From Diabrotica undecimpunctata (lineage: Eukaryota > Arthropoda > Insecta > Coleoptera > Chrysomelidae): a stretch of DNA of 64,000 nucleotides. Shown here in pieces: positions 42,011 through 53,031 of the stretch. The translations under genes were made by a program, and so were the position numbers. The DNA lies in assembly GCF_040954645.1 (NCBI RefSeq), contig NC_092806.1, positions 80,758,641-80,822,640 of the forward strand. The letters are read 5' to 3'. A model generated the notes under the pieces. That model ran no database searches, was not told the origin of the DNA, and saw only the letters and a program-made list of their open reading frames with translations. Positions within the stretch are counted from its first letter, which is position 1; every line of letters begins with the position of its first letter.

Positions 42011-43585
42011 TGTAACCCTTCGAGGCTCAATTTGTAACATCCCAACGTTGAGCTGCTGTTGTCAACTTGTAACCGCAAACCTTAGTTTGCTGCTACAACC
42101 CGACTAACATCACTAACAACGTTGGAGCGACAAATCATTTCCCGTTGGGACCAATTTTTAACGTCATAACCCCTAATGTATCAATTGCAAAATTGCTACA
42201 CTAGACGTTATACGAAACACTCCCTGGCTAGCTCACTCAGGACGTGAATATGGCCTACTCTGGAGCAACACACGCAAACAAGTAAAAAGAAGAAACAATA
42301 CACAGTTAAATTAACACATGTTTATTAAAATATTAAAAAAAAATGACAGAAAAATACATGTTTAAATATGATATTGAATTTAAATAAAAATTATTCGACT
42401 TCTTGCTACAGTGTTACATTATAGTAAAGAAAAATGTTTGTCACCAAATCCTAGGTTTTATCCTGGTCTTTTCTGCTATGGATGTTAGCAAGCCATGTTG
42501 TTAGCTTTGGGTTTTCTTGCCCCGGAATCAACTCTCCTATCGGAATGATAGTGCCATTCTCAGGCCGGTTGGTCTTCTGGATGTTAATAGAATTTGACCC
42601 CCACCTGAGAAATGTATCCCGGAGGTTGACTAAAATGAAGAAAAACACACCTTGCTTCAGAAAATGGTGAAACCAAAATGAGAGACCTTGCTTGGGGGAT
42701 GAATAGGTGACCAATCAAATTTAACAAAATTTTATCATTATTCACCCAAGCAAGTCGAGAAACAATTCTTATTTATGTATTTATCAAAAGCAAATAAGTA
42801 AAAGTAAGGATATATAATATTTTAAAGCAAATGGTAATTACTTTTTACAACTGAAATATTGTAATATTAATTAAAAAGCGGATTCGGTAAAAATGACAAG
42901 ATATATTTATTGAAAAGCTAGATAATTTAGAATTTAGAAACATTTCTATATAGAAATGGTAGTTTGTCAAAAGTTAATTATTATTAAAATCAAAAGATAT
43001 TATTAAGGATTTAAAATTAATATTTAAAACTATAAAAATATTCGTAAAACTTTTAGATACTATATTAAAGAAACTATATATTTCTTATCGCTAGTTTTTT
43101 ATATAAAATAAAAAACATAAGAAATATCCACAAAAATATGTACCTACTTACATACCATAATCATAAATAATGATCTTAGAATTTTCAAAGTTAAAATTAT
43201 AAAAAGATTTTTATACAACAGGTAGAATCAGGAAACCGATAAAATATATTATACTCTTACCTCCTAATCAGGAGACGACACAACAATTGGTTATTGTACT
43301 TTTACAGAAGTCATGAAGAAAATCGACATTTTTAGAAATAGAAGCCATTATATCGACTTTTGTATCGAACGGGAAGGGGGAAATGTCAACAAAAAGGAGT
43401 CTTTGACAGACAGTTAACCAACAATGCAATGACAATGTCACTAGCATTAAACTAAACAGAGAATAAAGATGGCACCTCTCGTTCCAAAGTAACAGAAATA
43501 GAGATGAAAATAAAATTCATTCTTTAGAAACTTGAGTAAAAGATAAAAATGATGATTATTAAGAAAATAGGAAAGGTCGATACTG

Positions 43586-43645
<60 letters not shown>

Positions 43646-43899
43646 AAGATAGATTTGGACGCCAACTGGTTTTTATACCAAATACCAGTAAAAATGAAAA
43701 GAGAATAATGAATCAATTAAGTAACGACATAATTCTGATACAATCTATATCTGAGAAAATATATAGAAAAATAAGAGATACAATGGAGGATATAGAAGAA
43801 TATGAATTATGACAGAAGATATGGAAATTGGAGAATAGAATTAACGAAATATATTAACATAAGAAAGAAAGCAGGCAATGTAGCAGTTATAACGCTACA
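42011..43899 (-). repeat. LTR of element B (5' LTR in the coding direction)
   Basis: 1,889 bp, near-identical to 32843-34752 apart from scattered substitutions, a shorter (TA)n at 43590-43641 and small indels. Followed by ACAT. Confidence 0.95.
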
Positions 43900-43953
43900 A
43901 CATCTTTAAGTTGAAGATGTTTGAGAGTCCTATAAAATATTTTTGTGTTATGG

Positions 43954-44587
43954 TGTGATGTCCTCTCGTGGGAGTCACTATCCGGGTAGCTTTTAGACAG
44001 TCAGAGACAGAGTTCAAAATAAAAATAAAACTTTATTGTCTTCCTTAAATTAAATTGACAAAAATCTTATGTACATATTTACAATTTGGTTTAGTCTTCT
44101 CAGTACCTGGCCTATTTATTCAAATTAAGTTTGACCTTGTCATATGAAATTAGTCTTATCGGCAAGCGAGTGTGTATTTGAAATTTTACGGGAACGTCGT
44201 ATCGATTTAATAACAACGGACGATAGGTACAAAGAAAGGAAAGGAACTCAACACGTCCCTTAAGTGATTCGGGTTAATAGGATACTCCTCGACAGTCTCA
44301 ACACGACTGCTTCAGAGTACGGGTAGTGAAGAGCTCAACACGCTCTTCGGGTAACGGCGGTATGGGACGGAACAACTTGTGAACTCAACACGTCCACAAG
44401 CCGGGGTAGGGAAGAAGAGAACCTTCAGTCAACACCTGTCGATTCTGTCTCTATCAGGAAATGTTGCGGTTTATATAGCGGAGCTTGGTAATTAGTTTTG
44501 CCCTTTCTACTGTCGATACATTCCTACTTCATGGGTTGGTTCGCGCGCACGCTGGTTTAACGGTGATGGCTTGGACTCATCGTTACA
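43954..44587 (-). repeat. Solo LTR of Gypsy element A
   Basis: 634 bp, TGTGATGTCC to CGTTACA, matching the LTRs of element A with scattered substitutions. There is no internal region. It is flanked by ATGG on the left and ATAG on the right, a near but imperfect target duplication. It lies 54 bp from the end of element B. Confidence 0.92.
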
Positions 44588-46634
44588 ATAGGAAAACCTC
44601 AGAATAATCATTAATATAATTTGTTTTATTTTTTATTAAATTTTTCTTCACATACTTTAATTTTTAAATCTAATAAATCTATTTCTTTTCAGTCCATGTC
44701 TTCTGTCTGTTCCATTTCTGTGACATGTTTGTGTTATACTCTTTTCTCCCCTTGTTCTACATGAAGCCGTTGGCCTGCTACTAGTTTTGTTCTTTCTTGA
44801 AATAGGCTCACTACCATCGATATACAGTAAAGTATATCGATAGTTACTACTTTATTATTTATAGTTTCCTTGCTGAATTGACTATTTTACTTTAAAAATG
44901 TAGGATTCCATATCCTAGTGATAAAATCTATAAATATGATTTTTTATTTAGAATAAAATCATAATTGTTTGTGTATAACAAATATTAAAATTAGCTTTTA
45001 TTCCTATTAATATGATACTTCCATTATTTACCATTTAAATTATAAATTTAAAAATTATATTTGTATATATTTAGTTTAATCCTACTCTATCCTACTATTC
45101 AATATAGCAAATTGTTAAACAAATATGTTAGACAAATCATGAAAATTGTAAAGAATTTGCTCACAAACTCGTAATAAAGTATTACTGGTTATTTCCATTT
45201 TTATTTATTTTTAAGCATTCATTTCTTTAAAACATCTCTTTTTGATTAGAATTCTACACATCTCAATATATAAAAACATTAAAATACAACAATAAAAATA
45301 CTTATTTATATTAGGTACCTCTTTCGAATATATTATGAATAGTGGTTAAAAGATTATAAAAAGTATTGTCCCTTTCTTTCTTCTTTACTTCGACTTGGTG
45401 CAGGCAGTGCTTTTAAATAAATTTTTTCATCAGTTAGAATGAAGTGATTAACATTTCTACTAACTACAGTTAATTTTTAGTATGTAATGAATGCTAGATT
45501 TTCTTGTTCTATCATATAAAAAAATAAAATTATTACCACTAAATCCATTCGCCAAAATTTACCACTTTTTCTGTTTCTTTAGCTATGTTGTTCTTATTCA
45601 AGCTATTTGAAATTATCTTCTGTGGCTAAAAATCAACAGTTTCCACTAATTTTTACCTCTTGCTCAAACTCCTACTCTTTACTAAATTCAGCATAATTTT
45701 TTATACAATAATTGCTTCTTAATCACTATTTTCTTTTTAAAACAATATTACTGTTTTCTGATTATATTTTTAAATATATCTTTACTCAAACAAACAACAA
45801 TAAATAACATCCAATAATAAAACCTGGAAACGGGTACTACTGGAATAATGACACTTAATGTAAAAATTTATTTGAAGTCAAATAAACTTTTACATCCAAG
45901 ACATTCACGAATTTATTGATACAGAAATTGATGAATTTCTTCGTAAATTTATTGTTGGTAAAGCCCTCATAAAAGACAATAAAAATACACTAAGAATCAA
46001 TTTGAAGACGCTTCAATTTTCTTAACACAGACGCTTTTACAAAACTCAAAATTTTTAATAGTATAATAATTAAATCCTTGAACTCTGGACTTCCTATAAA
46101 TACCTTGTAGATAGTGATATGCATAGTGTACCTACTTCAAAAAAATTGAACTTAACAAAATTAATCTCGAATAAGGCTGCATCGAGAACAATGTTACCTA
46201 GAGTTTTTTTTTATGGCACAGAGTTGATGGCATATACTTTTTGTTTGTTTTTTAACTAAGACAAAAATTCGGTTTGCAAAATTTTTACAGCACAAACGCT
46301 AAAAAAGTTATAGAAAAAAACTTAAAATATGATAAAATGTTAGCTACGCTTATTAGTTTTATTATAAGTCTATTATCCTTAGTGGCACTCCTTCTATACT
46401 CATAGGTTACATACATCTATATAAAGAGCAACTTCAGTAAACAATTAAGAACGATCCTTTGAATGCTGAAAATCGTATGTAGGGAAATGTAACTTAGTCT
46501 TTAAAATACACGCAGTCAATTCTGCGTTTTTTGGATTTTAAGCCATTCATCTTAGTTATAGTAACTTTTCTATTTGTTATCTTGTTCTAAAGGGACTTAG
46601 TACTAAAAAACTCCAGTGAGTTCATTCTTTTGAC
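44588..46634. other. AT-rich noncoding stretch
   Basis: About 2 kb with no convincing frame or repeat family. A 10-bp inverted repeat (ATCGATATAC at 44816-44825 and its complement at 44832-44841) is the only local structure noticed. It may include host intergenic sequence. Confidence 0.4.
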
Positions 46635-48242
46635 CTAAAATTTTGGATTTCTTTTTTTGGTCGACTGAATTATGGAAACCCAATCATCGGGATCAAAAAT
46701 TCGATCATGGTGTTTTCTCTCCTTTTCAATCAACCCAAAATCTTGATCGCATGTATTAAAACTCTGTCCAGATACAAAAAATCTTTGTGCTATAACTTTG
46801 AGTGACGATTTACACTTTTGAAGGTAATTGCTTAACATTAAAGCCACGTTTATGTTCCGATTCTGGCCCTCGCAAGCATCGCTATACAAAATCAGATATT
46901 CGGTTGGGTCAGGTAAGTGCGTCTCAAGATGGTTTATTACATATGAAGCTATATGATCTTTTGAACTCCTCGTGTGCTACATTTTCAGGCCAGACATGCA
47001 TGTGTCCTGTTTCTGTTACTTCATCATGGATGCCCAACTTATACGTCCACAGTTGTCAACTACACCTGTACTTAACTCAGTAGTAAGAAGCGTTTTCTGA
47101 ACATCCAAGCAAGATATTTTTTGCTGTGATTTTTTGCTTTTTATATTTTGCTTTTTGTTTTCTTTAACTGCTTCTGCTTTTCTTTGGTGTAATTCCAATT
47201 CAACTTTTGCATCCTGTTAATGTTCTTCTGAAGTATCAGGTGATTTTATTTCAGTATTAAGACTGCCATACTTTTGACAAGTGTCTTTATGTGGTGCATG
47301 GAAATGCAAATTAAACTTTTTGTTAAAAATTTTACGAAACATAAACAGCAAGGGGGGTTTTCTTAAAAGGTGTTTTTTTTTTCATATTGTCGATACATGA
47401 CCGACATGTCCAAAGTTGGTGAAAGATATTTTCTTTTTATTATCTCATCGGGAGTAATGGGATTTGTATGCTGGGAACAGTTAGTTCAATGAAGCCACAT
47501 AAAAGGTCCTTGCATCTTTAAAGAGGTGTTCCATGTTTTTGTTTTCGTGCTATGGCTAATGAAAATCTTCCATTTGCAATGAAAACTGTGTCTTTAAAAA
47601 AGTTCTTGCATACCACTTGGTCACAAACCAATTTCATCCGGTAAAGTATATACACGAGTTTTAGACCTACGTGAATTTTGATTTTTGTTATCTTTTTGTT
47701 TTCTAATAAAAGCACTTTTCATTAGTTAAGCGAATAGTATTTTTTAAAGATGCTCTGCTTTCGATCATTAGAAATTTTCGTGACACTTCATTTTGCATGC
47801 TCCAACTACGAGTTCTTTAGCATTTTTTTGTTTTCCTTCTTCCGTAACATATTCTTCTCCTTTCTCTATGGCCATATTCTTTTTATACCTTGCATGATTC
47901 TCAGATTTATTATCTCTCTTTTTGGAATTTTGGTGCGATTTGTCTTGTGGATCATTGTCTTTATTCTTATTGTTCAGTAACTCATTTTTTGAGTTTGTTC
48001 GCTGGAATCAGCATTTTTCTCGTCTAGAGTAATAAACAAATATATTACAAATAAGTTTGCGGCAAAACAGCGTAAGCCACAATGGGTATATTAAGGAATA
48101 TCTTGCTTGTTTTATAATTAAATATTAATAATATTGTAACTGTCTCACCTGAGGACTCAACATTTGAAGAACCTGGATTATAATCGCTGAAATCGGATCC
48201 AAAAGGCTCTGATGCGTAACTGCTCGTGTTTACATCCGCCAT
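46635..48242 (-). pseudogene. Decayed two-exon DUF7869-like (transposon-associated) gene
   Basis: Exon 1 (48149-48242) starts MADVNTSSYASEPFGSDF and ends at a good donor, CAG/GTGAGA. A 125-bp intron (48024-48148) ends TTACTCTAG, and exon 2 continues in phase (SSDEKNADSSEQ). Later pieces read ARYKKNMAIEKGEEYVTEEG, CKMKCHENF, VCKNFFKDTVFIA, LDVQKTLLTTELSTGVV, YSDACEGQNRNINVALML, FFVSGQSFNTCDQDFGLIEK and DPDDWVSII. This order is that of a large family of insect proteins carrying a DUF7869-type domain, often linked to transposons. Many frame breaks and stops make it a pseudogene. The biochemical function is unknown; an integrase/transposase fold is my guess. Confidence 0.6.
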
Positions 48243-48325
48243 GTTTCTGTTGGTTAGGCAGTTCTGCCGCAAGCGTCCTCTGACATTTTGTTAGTGCGAA
48301 AACCAGTTTATAGATGGGGATGTCA

Positions 48326-49790
48326 TTCTTCTTCTTCTTAGGATGCCTGTCCGTTCCGAACGTTGGCGATCATTCTGGCTATGATGATTTTGTTGGTTGC
48401 TATACGAAATAGCTGTGTTGAGGTCTTTCTATACCATGCTCTCAGGTTAGCAAGCCAGGATATTCTTCTTCGTCCTGGGGCCCTTTTTCCTTCAATTTTA
48501 CCTTGCAAAATGCATTGAAGTAGCTCGTATCTACCTTGATTTCTCATTATATGTCCAAAGTACTGCAGCTTACGGCTCTTCACGATGTTGACCAAATCCG
48601 CAGTTGTGTTCATCCTCCGCAGTACTTCTTCATTCGTAACTGTGTCTGTCCATGGTATCTTCAGGATCCTTCTGTATGACCATAGCTCAAAAGCCTGAAG
48701 TTTTGATAGAGTTTCCGCCTTCAATGTCCACGTTTCTATTCCGTACAGAAATTAATTATAAGTTAGTTAGTTAGTTAGTTATTATTAATTATAGTTCCCA
48801 AGTAGTGGTATTATGAGACACGTTCAATTCTCATTTGGTTCACATACAGATTTGCTCCAGTTATGTTTTCCTTGCTGATGATCATTAGCTTGGTTTTGCT
48901 GGTGTTTATATCCAGTCCATATTTTCTACTTGTTTCCATTATTTTATTCATTAAATTTTGCAGCCCTTCTATGCTATTTGAAAACACTATTGTATCATCT
49001 GCATACCGCAGGTTATTGAGCTTGACTCTTATTGAGAATCCTTCATCGATATCTTTTAGAGCCTCTTCAAAAATGTGCTCCAAGTACAGATTCAATATCA
49101 GTGGTGAAATTATGTACTCCTGTCTCACTCCCCTTAAGATTTTGACCGATCTGTATATTCTCCATCTATTCGGAGTATCGCTGATTGATTCCAATACAGG
49201 TTAGCTATTATTTTTAAGTCTTTTCCGCCAATCCCTGTCCTCTTCAGCACTTCCATTATTTGTTCATGCCTGACTCTATCGAAAGTCTTCTTGTAGTCAA
49301 TCAGGCACGCAAAAACATTACAGCTGACATCTCTACATTTCTGAAACAATACCTGCACGCCAAATAAAGCTTTTCTCGTACCAACGGCGTTCACAAATCC
49401 AAACTGATTGGACGCAATTTGTTCCTCTTCACAAACTTTTGCTCTGGTTTTTTGGTACGAACTCCGATTTGAGCCACTCTACTGGTATTTTTCCTGCCTT
49501 GTATATTTCATTAAATATTTCAATTATTATTTTTATTTTTTCTGCATCTAATAGCTTCAACAGTTCTGCAGGAATTTCATCAAGTCCCGGTGCCTTCCAT
49601 CTTTCATTTGTCTGACGGCTGCCGTTATTTCTTCTGGTAGGATTTCGGGACCTGAATTTTCTTTAATCGTGGGCTCTTGTGTTGTTCTAAGGTCATGGAA
49701 AAGCTTCTCCAAGTATTCTATGGATACCATACCAACAAAAATTTTATTCAGGCTGATTCTGGACACGATTTTTACAGAAATTATAAGCAC
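48326..49790 (-). pseudogene. LINE 3' end: reverse transcriptase (broken)
   Basis: Minus-strand pieces: linker 49557-49790 (SGPEILPEEITAAVRQMKDG), fingers/motif A 49134-49394 (CLIDYKKTFDRVRHEQIMEV, normally YEKAFDRV) and palm 48811-49194 (ISPLILNLYLEHIFEEAL, NNLRYADDTIVFSNS). After an AT-rich interruption with (TTAG)n at 48762-48781 comes the C-terminus 48338-48724 (YRRILKIPWTDTVTNEE, YFGHIMRNQGRYELL, KIEGKRAPGRRRISW). It ends in (GAA)n. The same family type as 9171-10263. About 130 bp of coding appears replaced by the TTAG repeat. Confidence 0.85.
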
Positions 49791-49854
49791 TTATTAAACC
49801 TAATCCAGTAAGAGAAATTTTTGGCACCTTTGCCTCTGAGCCACTCACATACAC

Positions 49855-49857
<3 letters not shown>

Positions 49858-49913
<56 letters not shown>
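49858..49913. repeat. (TA)n tract, insertion target of the DD41D transposon
   Basis: A pure TA repeat directly abuts the transposon's left end. Confidence 0.95.
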
Positions 49914-49918
<5 letters not shown>

Positions 49919-50070
49919 TGATGAGTGTCTTACCACCCGGCAAAATAGCGGAAAGGATAGAAGACAGATTAAGTTGTGAGATAGTATGAGATAAAGCTAG
50001 TTCTTGACGTGGCTATTTCACTTCAGTCATAATTATACGGATGACCTCGAAAATATTTTATTTTAATAAT
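49914..50070 (+). repeat. Left terminal inverted repeat of the DD41D transposon
   Basis: It starts TACAGTG at the edge of (TA)n. Similarity to the inverted right end is about three in four bases over the first 70 bp and continues weakly further in. The exact inner limit is not fixed. Confidence 0.8.
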
Positions 50071-50242
50071 TTCTGATATTAGAATAAATGATTGAATAAA
50101 TTAAGATATATTATAGTAAAAAACATTAATTATTAGCGATTTTAAATTATTAATTTTTAAGTTTATTTAATAATAAAAATAACTTAACTGAAATATTTGA
50201 TTAAACTAAAGGTAGGTATGTTCTATCCTAAAACAATTGTGT

Positions 50243-50312
50243 GTGGAATTGACGTAATAGTTAGAGACGTGGTCTAGTGACAAGAAGATTGGAGGTTCAA
50301 TTCACACCAAGG
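50243..50312 (+). repeat. tRNA-like module, left subterminal, DD41D transposon
   Basis: GAATTGACGTAATAGTTAGA resembles a D arm/A box, with GACAAGAAG in an anticodon-like position and GGAGGTTCAATTCACACC resembling a T arm/B box. It matches the module of copy 1 at 8121-8196. Confidence 0.5.
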
Positions 50313-50711
50313 ATAAAATTTTTTTTTAGTCAATCAAAAAATAATAGAAAATATGATACATATTAGGTAAAAAGTTTTCGAAAAACTCATTATTTACAAT
50401 TTATTCTTATTCCAATGTTAAAAAATAGAAATACAAAATAATTCAATTTTCAGTTTTACAGTCTTCAGTTGTGATTGCAAAATAATCCGGTTAAGACTGT
50501 TTAATGCCAAATCCATCACTAAATTCTCAGTGTTAATATCAATTCCTCTGTACAATTTTTCAAAACAATTAACAACATTGTAATGGATGCGCGCGAACAG
50601 CTGCCTGCTTTACAGCTAACCAAATCATCAAGCCATCAAAAATAATAACATACCGAGAAGTGTTTTTGCACGGTACACAGAAACTTTTTATTGAAAAAAC
50701 AATTCGTGAAA

Positions 50712-51782
50712 ATGGTTTTAACGGTCGAGGAAAAAGTGCAAATTGTTGTCTGGCATGTGAATGGATTATCAGACAACATGATTAGACAACAATTTGTGAA
50801 TATGTTTCCAAATAGGCCGGCTCCAGCACGATCAACAATTCAGTCTATTATACGTAATTTTTTTACTTATGGATCCGTGTTCACTCCAAGAGGAGTTCGT
50901 AGACGAAGGGAGGTAAATCCAGATTTGGAACTAAGGGACACTTTGATTTGTGCAAGTATTGAGCAAAATCCTACCCAATCAACATCTCTCGGAGAACAAT
51001 ATGGAATTTCAAGATTTAGAGTAGGTAAAATTTTGAAAAGACATGGATACCGTCCCTATAAACTTCATAAATCCAACGAACAATTCCCTGGGGATCAATA
51101 TAGACGTTTAGAATTTTGTCAAACTGCAATGGAAATGTCACATCAAGATGAACATTTTTTAGAGAACGTTTTGTTCACCGATGAATGTACGTTTTCATTG
51201 CAGGACCGTCACAATTCAATGAATGCTCGGTATTGGTCTCGAGGAAATCCTCGTCAGATTTATGTCGCTCGTACCCAGCGTCCTCGAAAAGTAAATGTTT
51301 AGGGAGGCATAATAGGGAATCATGTCATTGGTCCATTTTTTATGGACGGTATGTTGACTGGGCGGAAATACTTGGAACTTCTGCAAAATCAAATTGTCCC
51401 AGCCCTTCGTAATTTACCAATACCTTTCGATTCCATATGGTTTCAACACGATGGTTGTCCCGTACATAATTCTCGCATCGTCAGTGAATATCTCAGTGCG
51501 ACTTTTCCTAATCGATTGATTAGTGGCCACGGAGATATTTTTTGGTCTGCAAGATCACCTGATCTTGCACCTTGTGATTTTTTTATGTGGGGATATATCA
51601 AGTCCAAGCTATATGGAATTGAAGACGATAGGCCTAATTCTCTCCAAGAATTAAGAGCAAAGATCTCTGATTCAATGAGAGGTATTAGTCCAGAAACGTT
51701 AACTAATGTTAGACGAAACTTTTATAATAGATTGGGTTATTGTTCTGCTGCTAATGGAGGCTTATTCGAACATTTATTGTAA
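50712..51782 (+). pseudogene. DD41D transposase with one Trp-to-stop change
   Basis: The start is the ATG at 50712 (MVLTVEEKVQIVVWHVNG); an upstream TTG at 50691 is in frame but not needed. The N-terminus is a helix-turn-helix pair (NMFPNRPAPARSTIQ; EQYGISRFRVGKILKRHGY). The catalytic domain has FTDECTF, WFQHDGCPVHNSR and SPDLAPCDFFMWGYIK. I count 41 residues between the second and third catalytic Asp, hence DD41D. A single TAG at 51300-51302 replaces the Trp of the expected VNVWGG motif; otherwise the frame runs to LFEHLL at 51782. All three catalytic residues are present. It would cut and paste at TA sites. Confidence 0.9.
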
Positions 51783-52540
51783 ATACATTTCATTAGAATA
51801 ATTTTTTTTATTTTTATAGAATTTCTACCTATTTAAATATTTTTGGAAGTACATTTATTTAGAACGTTCTTTTATGTTTGAAGAATTATTACTTTATTTT
51901 CGAAAGTACGACATTGTTTTTTCAATAAGATTTTCATGTTTTACTATAAACACTTCTAATAAAGACTGAAATAAATGTTTAGTGATTTAAAGCAAAACGA
52001 TATAATATCTGCATAATTTCAAATTTTTAAAAAAGTAACACCTTCATGTGGGATTCGAACCCTGAGCGCCTGCATGAGAACATCGTGCCTTGAACTCTGA
52101 TCCATCAAACTTTTATATTTCTTCAGTGATAGTTTGGGATATTGTTCTGCTGCTAATGAAGGCTTATTTGAACATATTGTAAATACGTTTATTTACAATA
52201 TTTTTTTTATTTTTATAGAATTTTTACTTATTTAAACATTCTTTAAATGTTCTTTTAATTTTGAAGAATTTTTACTTTATTTTTGAAAGTACGGCGATAC
52301 TTTTTTTTTTCAATAAGATATTTGTGTTTAACTTTAAACACCTCTAATACTAGTAACGACTGACATAAATGTTTAACGATTCAAAGCAAAACGATCTCTG
52401 CATAATTTCAAATTATTAAAAAAAAAAAAAGAAAACCACATGTGGGTTTTGAACTCTAATCGTCTGCGACGTCTTTGTCGAATTCTTACCACTAATCCAC
52501 GAAGGATAGTGATTATTCCGTGACAAGAGTGTATGAAACT
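51737..52540 (+). repeat. Diverged tandem duplication of about 400 bp at the transposon's right side
   Basis: 51737-52137 and 52138-52540 align in order. Each starts with the last transposase codons (ATTGTTCTGCTGCTAATG), runs through an AT-rich tract with GAAAGTACG and AAAGCAAAACGAT landmarks, and ends with a tRNA-like module. They have diverged by many substitutions. Confidence 0.75.
52436..52510 (-). repeat. tRNA-like module, right subterminal, DD41D transposon
   Basis: The minus strand reads CGTGGATTAGTGGTAAGAAT (an A-box-like start), then GACGATTAGAGTTCAAAACC (B-box-like). A related module at 52045-52105 (GATGGATCAGAG and CAGGGTTCGAATCCC) belongs to the tandemly duplicated upstream copy. 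Both point inward, opposite in orientation to the left module. Confidence 0.5.
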
Positions 52541-52689
52541 CCTCACATGATAATAGAAATTATTCTTGGTTAATAATTTAAAACTTTAGATTAAATAATT
52601 ACTATTAATTAAATTATTTTATTCACATTTTTGCTTTATTGTGGTCAATCAGTTTTTACTTTATGCGAAATTAAAAAATGGAAATACGT

Positions 52690-52895
52690 CACACACACGT
52701 TACACATAATAATTATGACCGAGGTGAATTAGCTCGAAACTAACGTCTAAAGGTGTGAGACTATCGATTTATAATGTTAATTATAGGTTTCTACCGATTA
52801 TTTCCCACCTCTACTACTTTCATCTCTTTTTATTTCACAACGTATTTTATTTTCTATCTTCTGCGTTATTTTGCGGGTTCTTAAGGCACTTATCA

Positions 52896-52900
<5 letters not shown>
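52690..52900 (-). repeat. Right terminal inverted repeat of the DD41D transposon
   Basis: Ends CACTGTA at the edge of (TA)n. It reads inward on the minus strand as TACAGTGATAAGTGCC. Confidence 0.8.
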
Positions 52901-52949
<49 letters not shown>

Positions 52950-52967
52950 TTTGAGTTTCTTGAACTG

Positions 52968-53028
<61 letters not shown>
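52901..53028. repeat. (TA)n tracts with a short unique linker
   Basis: TA repeats at 52901-52945 and 52971-53028 are separated by GATTTGAGTTTCTTGAACTG. They border the DD41D transposon on the left and a Tc1-like relic on the right. Confidence 0.95.

Positions 53029-53031
<3 letters not shown>

Larger units (their letters stand above)
32771..43899 (-). mobile_element. Ty3/Gypsy LTR retrotransposon, element B (about 11.1 kb)
   Basis: Two LTRs of about 1.9 kb (32843-34752 and 42011-43899, TGTAACCC...CGCTACA), gag and pol on the minus strand, and a 2.9-kb 3' noncoding region. A 4-bp direct repeat ACAT lies at 32767-32770 and 43900-43903. It would be the target duplication if the element's outer left end is 32771 and not 32843. 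Related to element C (56148-64000) but with unrelated LTR lengths. pol has a frame break and a microsatellite insertion; gag lacks the N-terminal third found in C. Confidence 0.92.
49914..52900 (+). mobile_element. DD41D Tc1/mariner transposon with long terminal inverted repeats
   Basis: The left end TACAGTGATGAGTGTCTTA and the inverted right end TACAGTGATAAGTGCCTTA start inverted repeats that stay similar for roughly 200 bp (for example CAAAATAGCGG and CAAAATAACGC; AGTCATAATTAT and GGTCATAATTAT). Both ends lie in (TA)n tracts, so the TA duplication is hidden. The transposase gene is on the plus strand in the middle. A tandem duplication of about 400 bp lengthens the right side. Confidence 0.88.

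Noticed and set aside
44816..44841. Palindrome ATCGATATAC...GTATATCGAT as a regulatory site
   Set aside because: Too short and isolated to interpret in AT-rich sequence.
50243..50312. A tRNA gene
   Set aside because: A- and B-box-like sequences are present, but no convincing acceptor stem or clean anticodon arm. It recurs within a transposon family, so I list it as a tRNA-like module.
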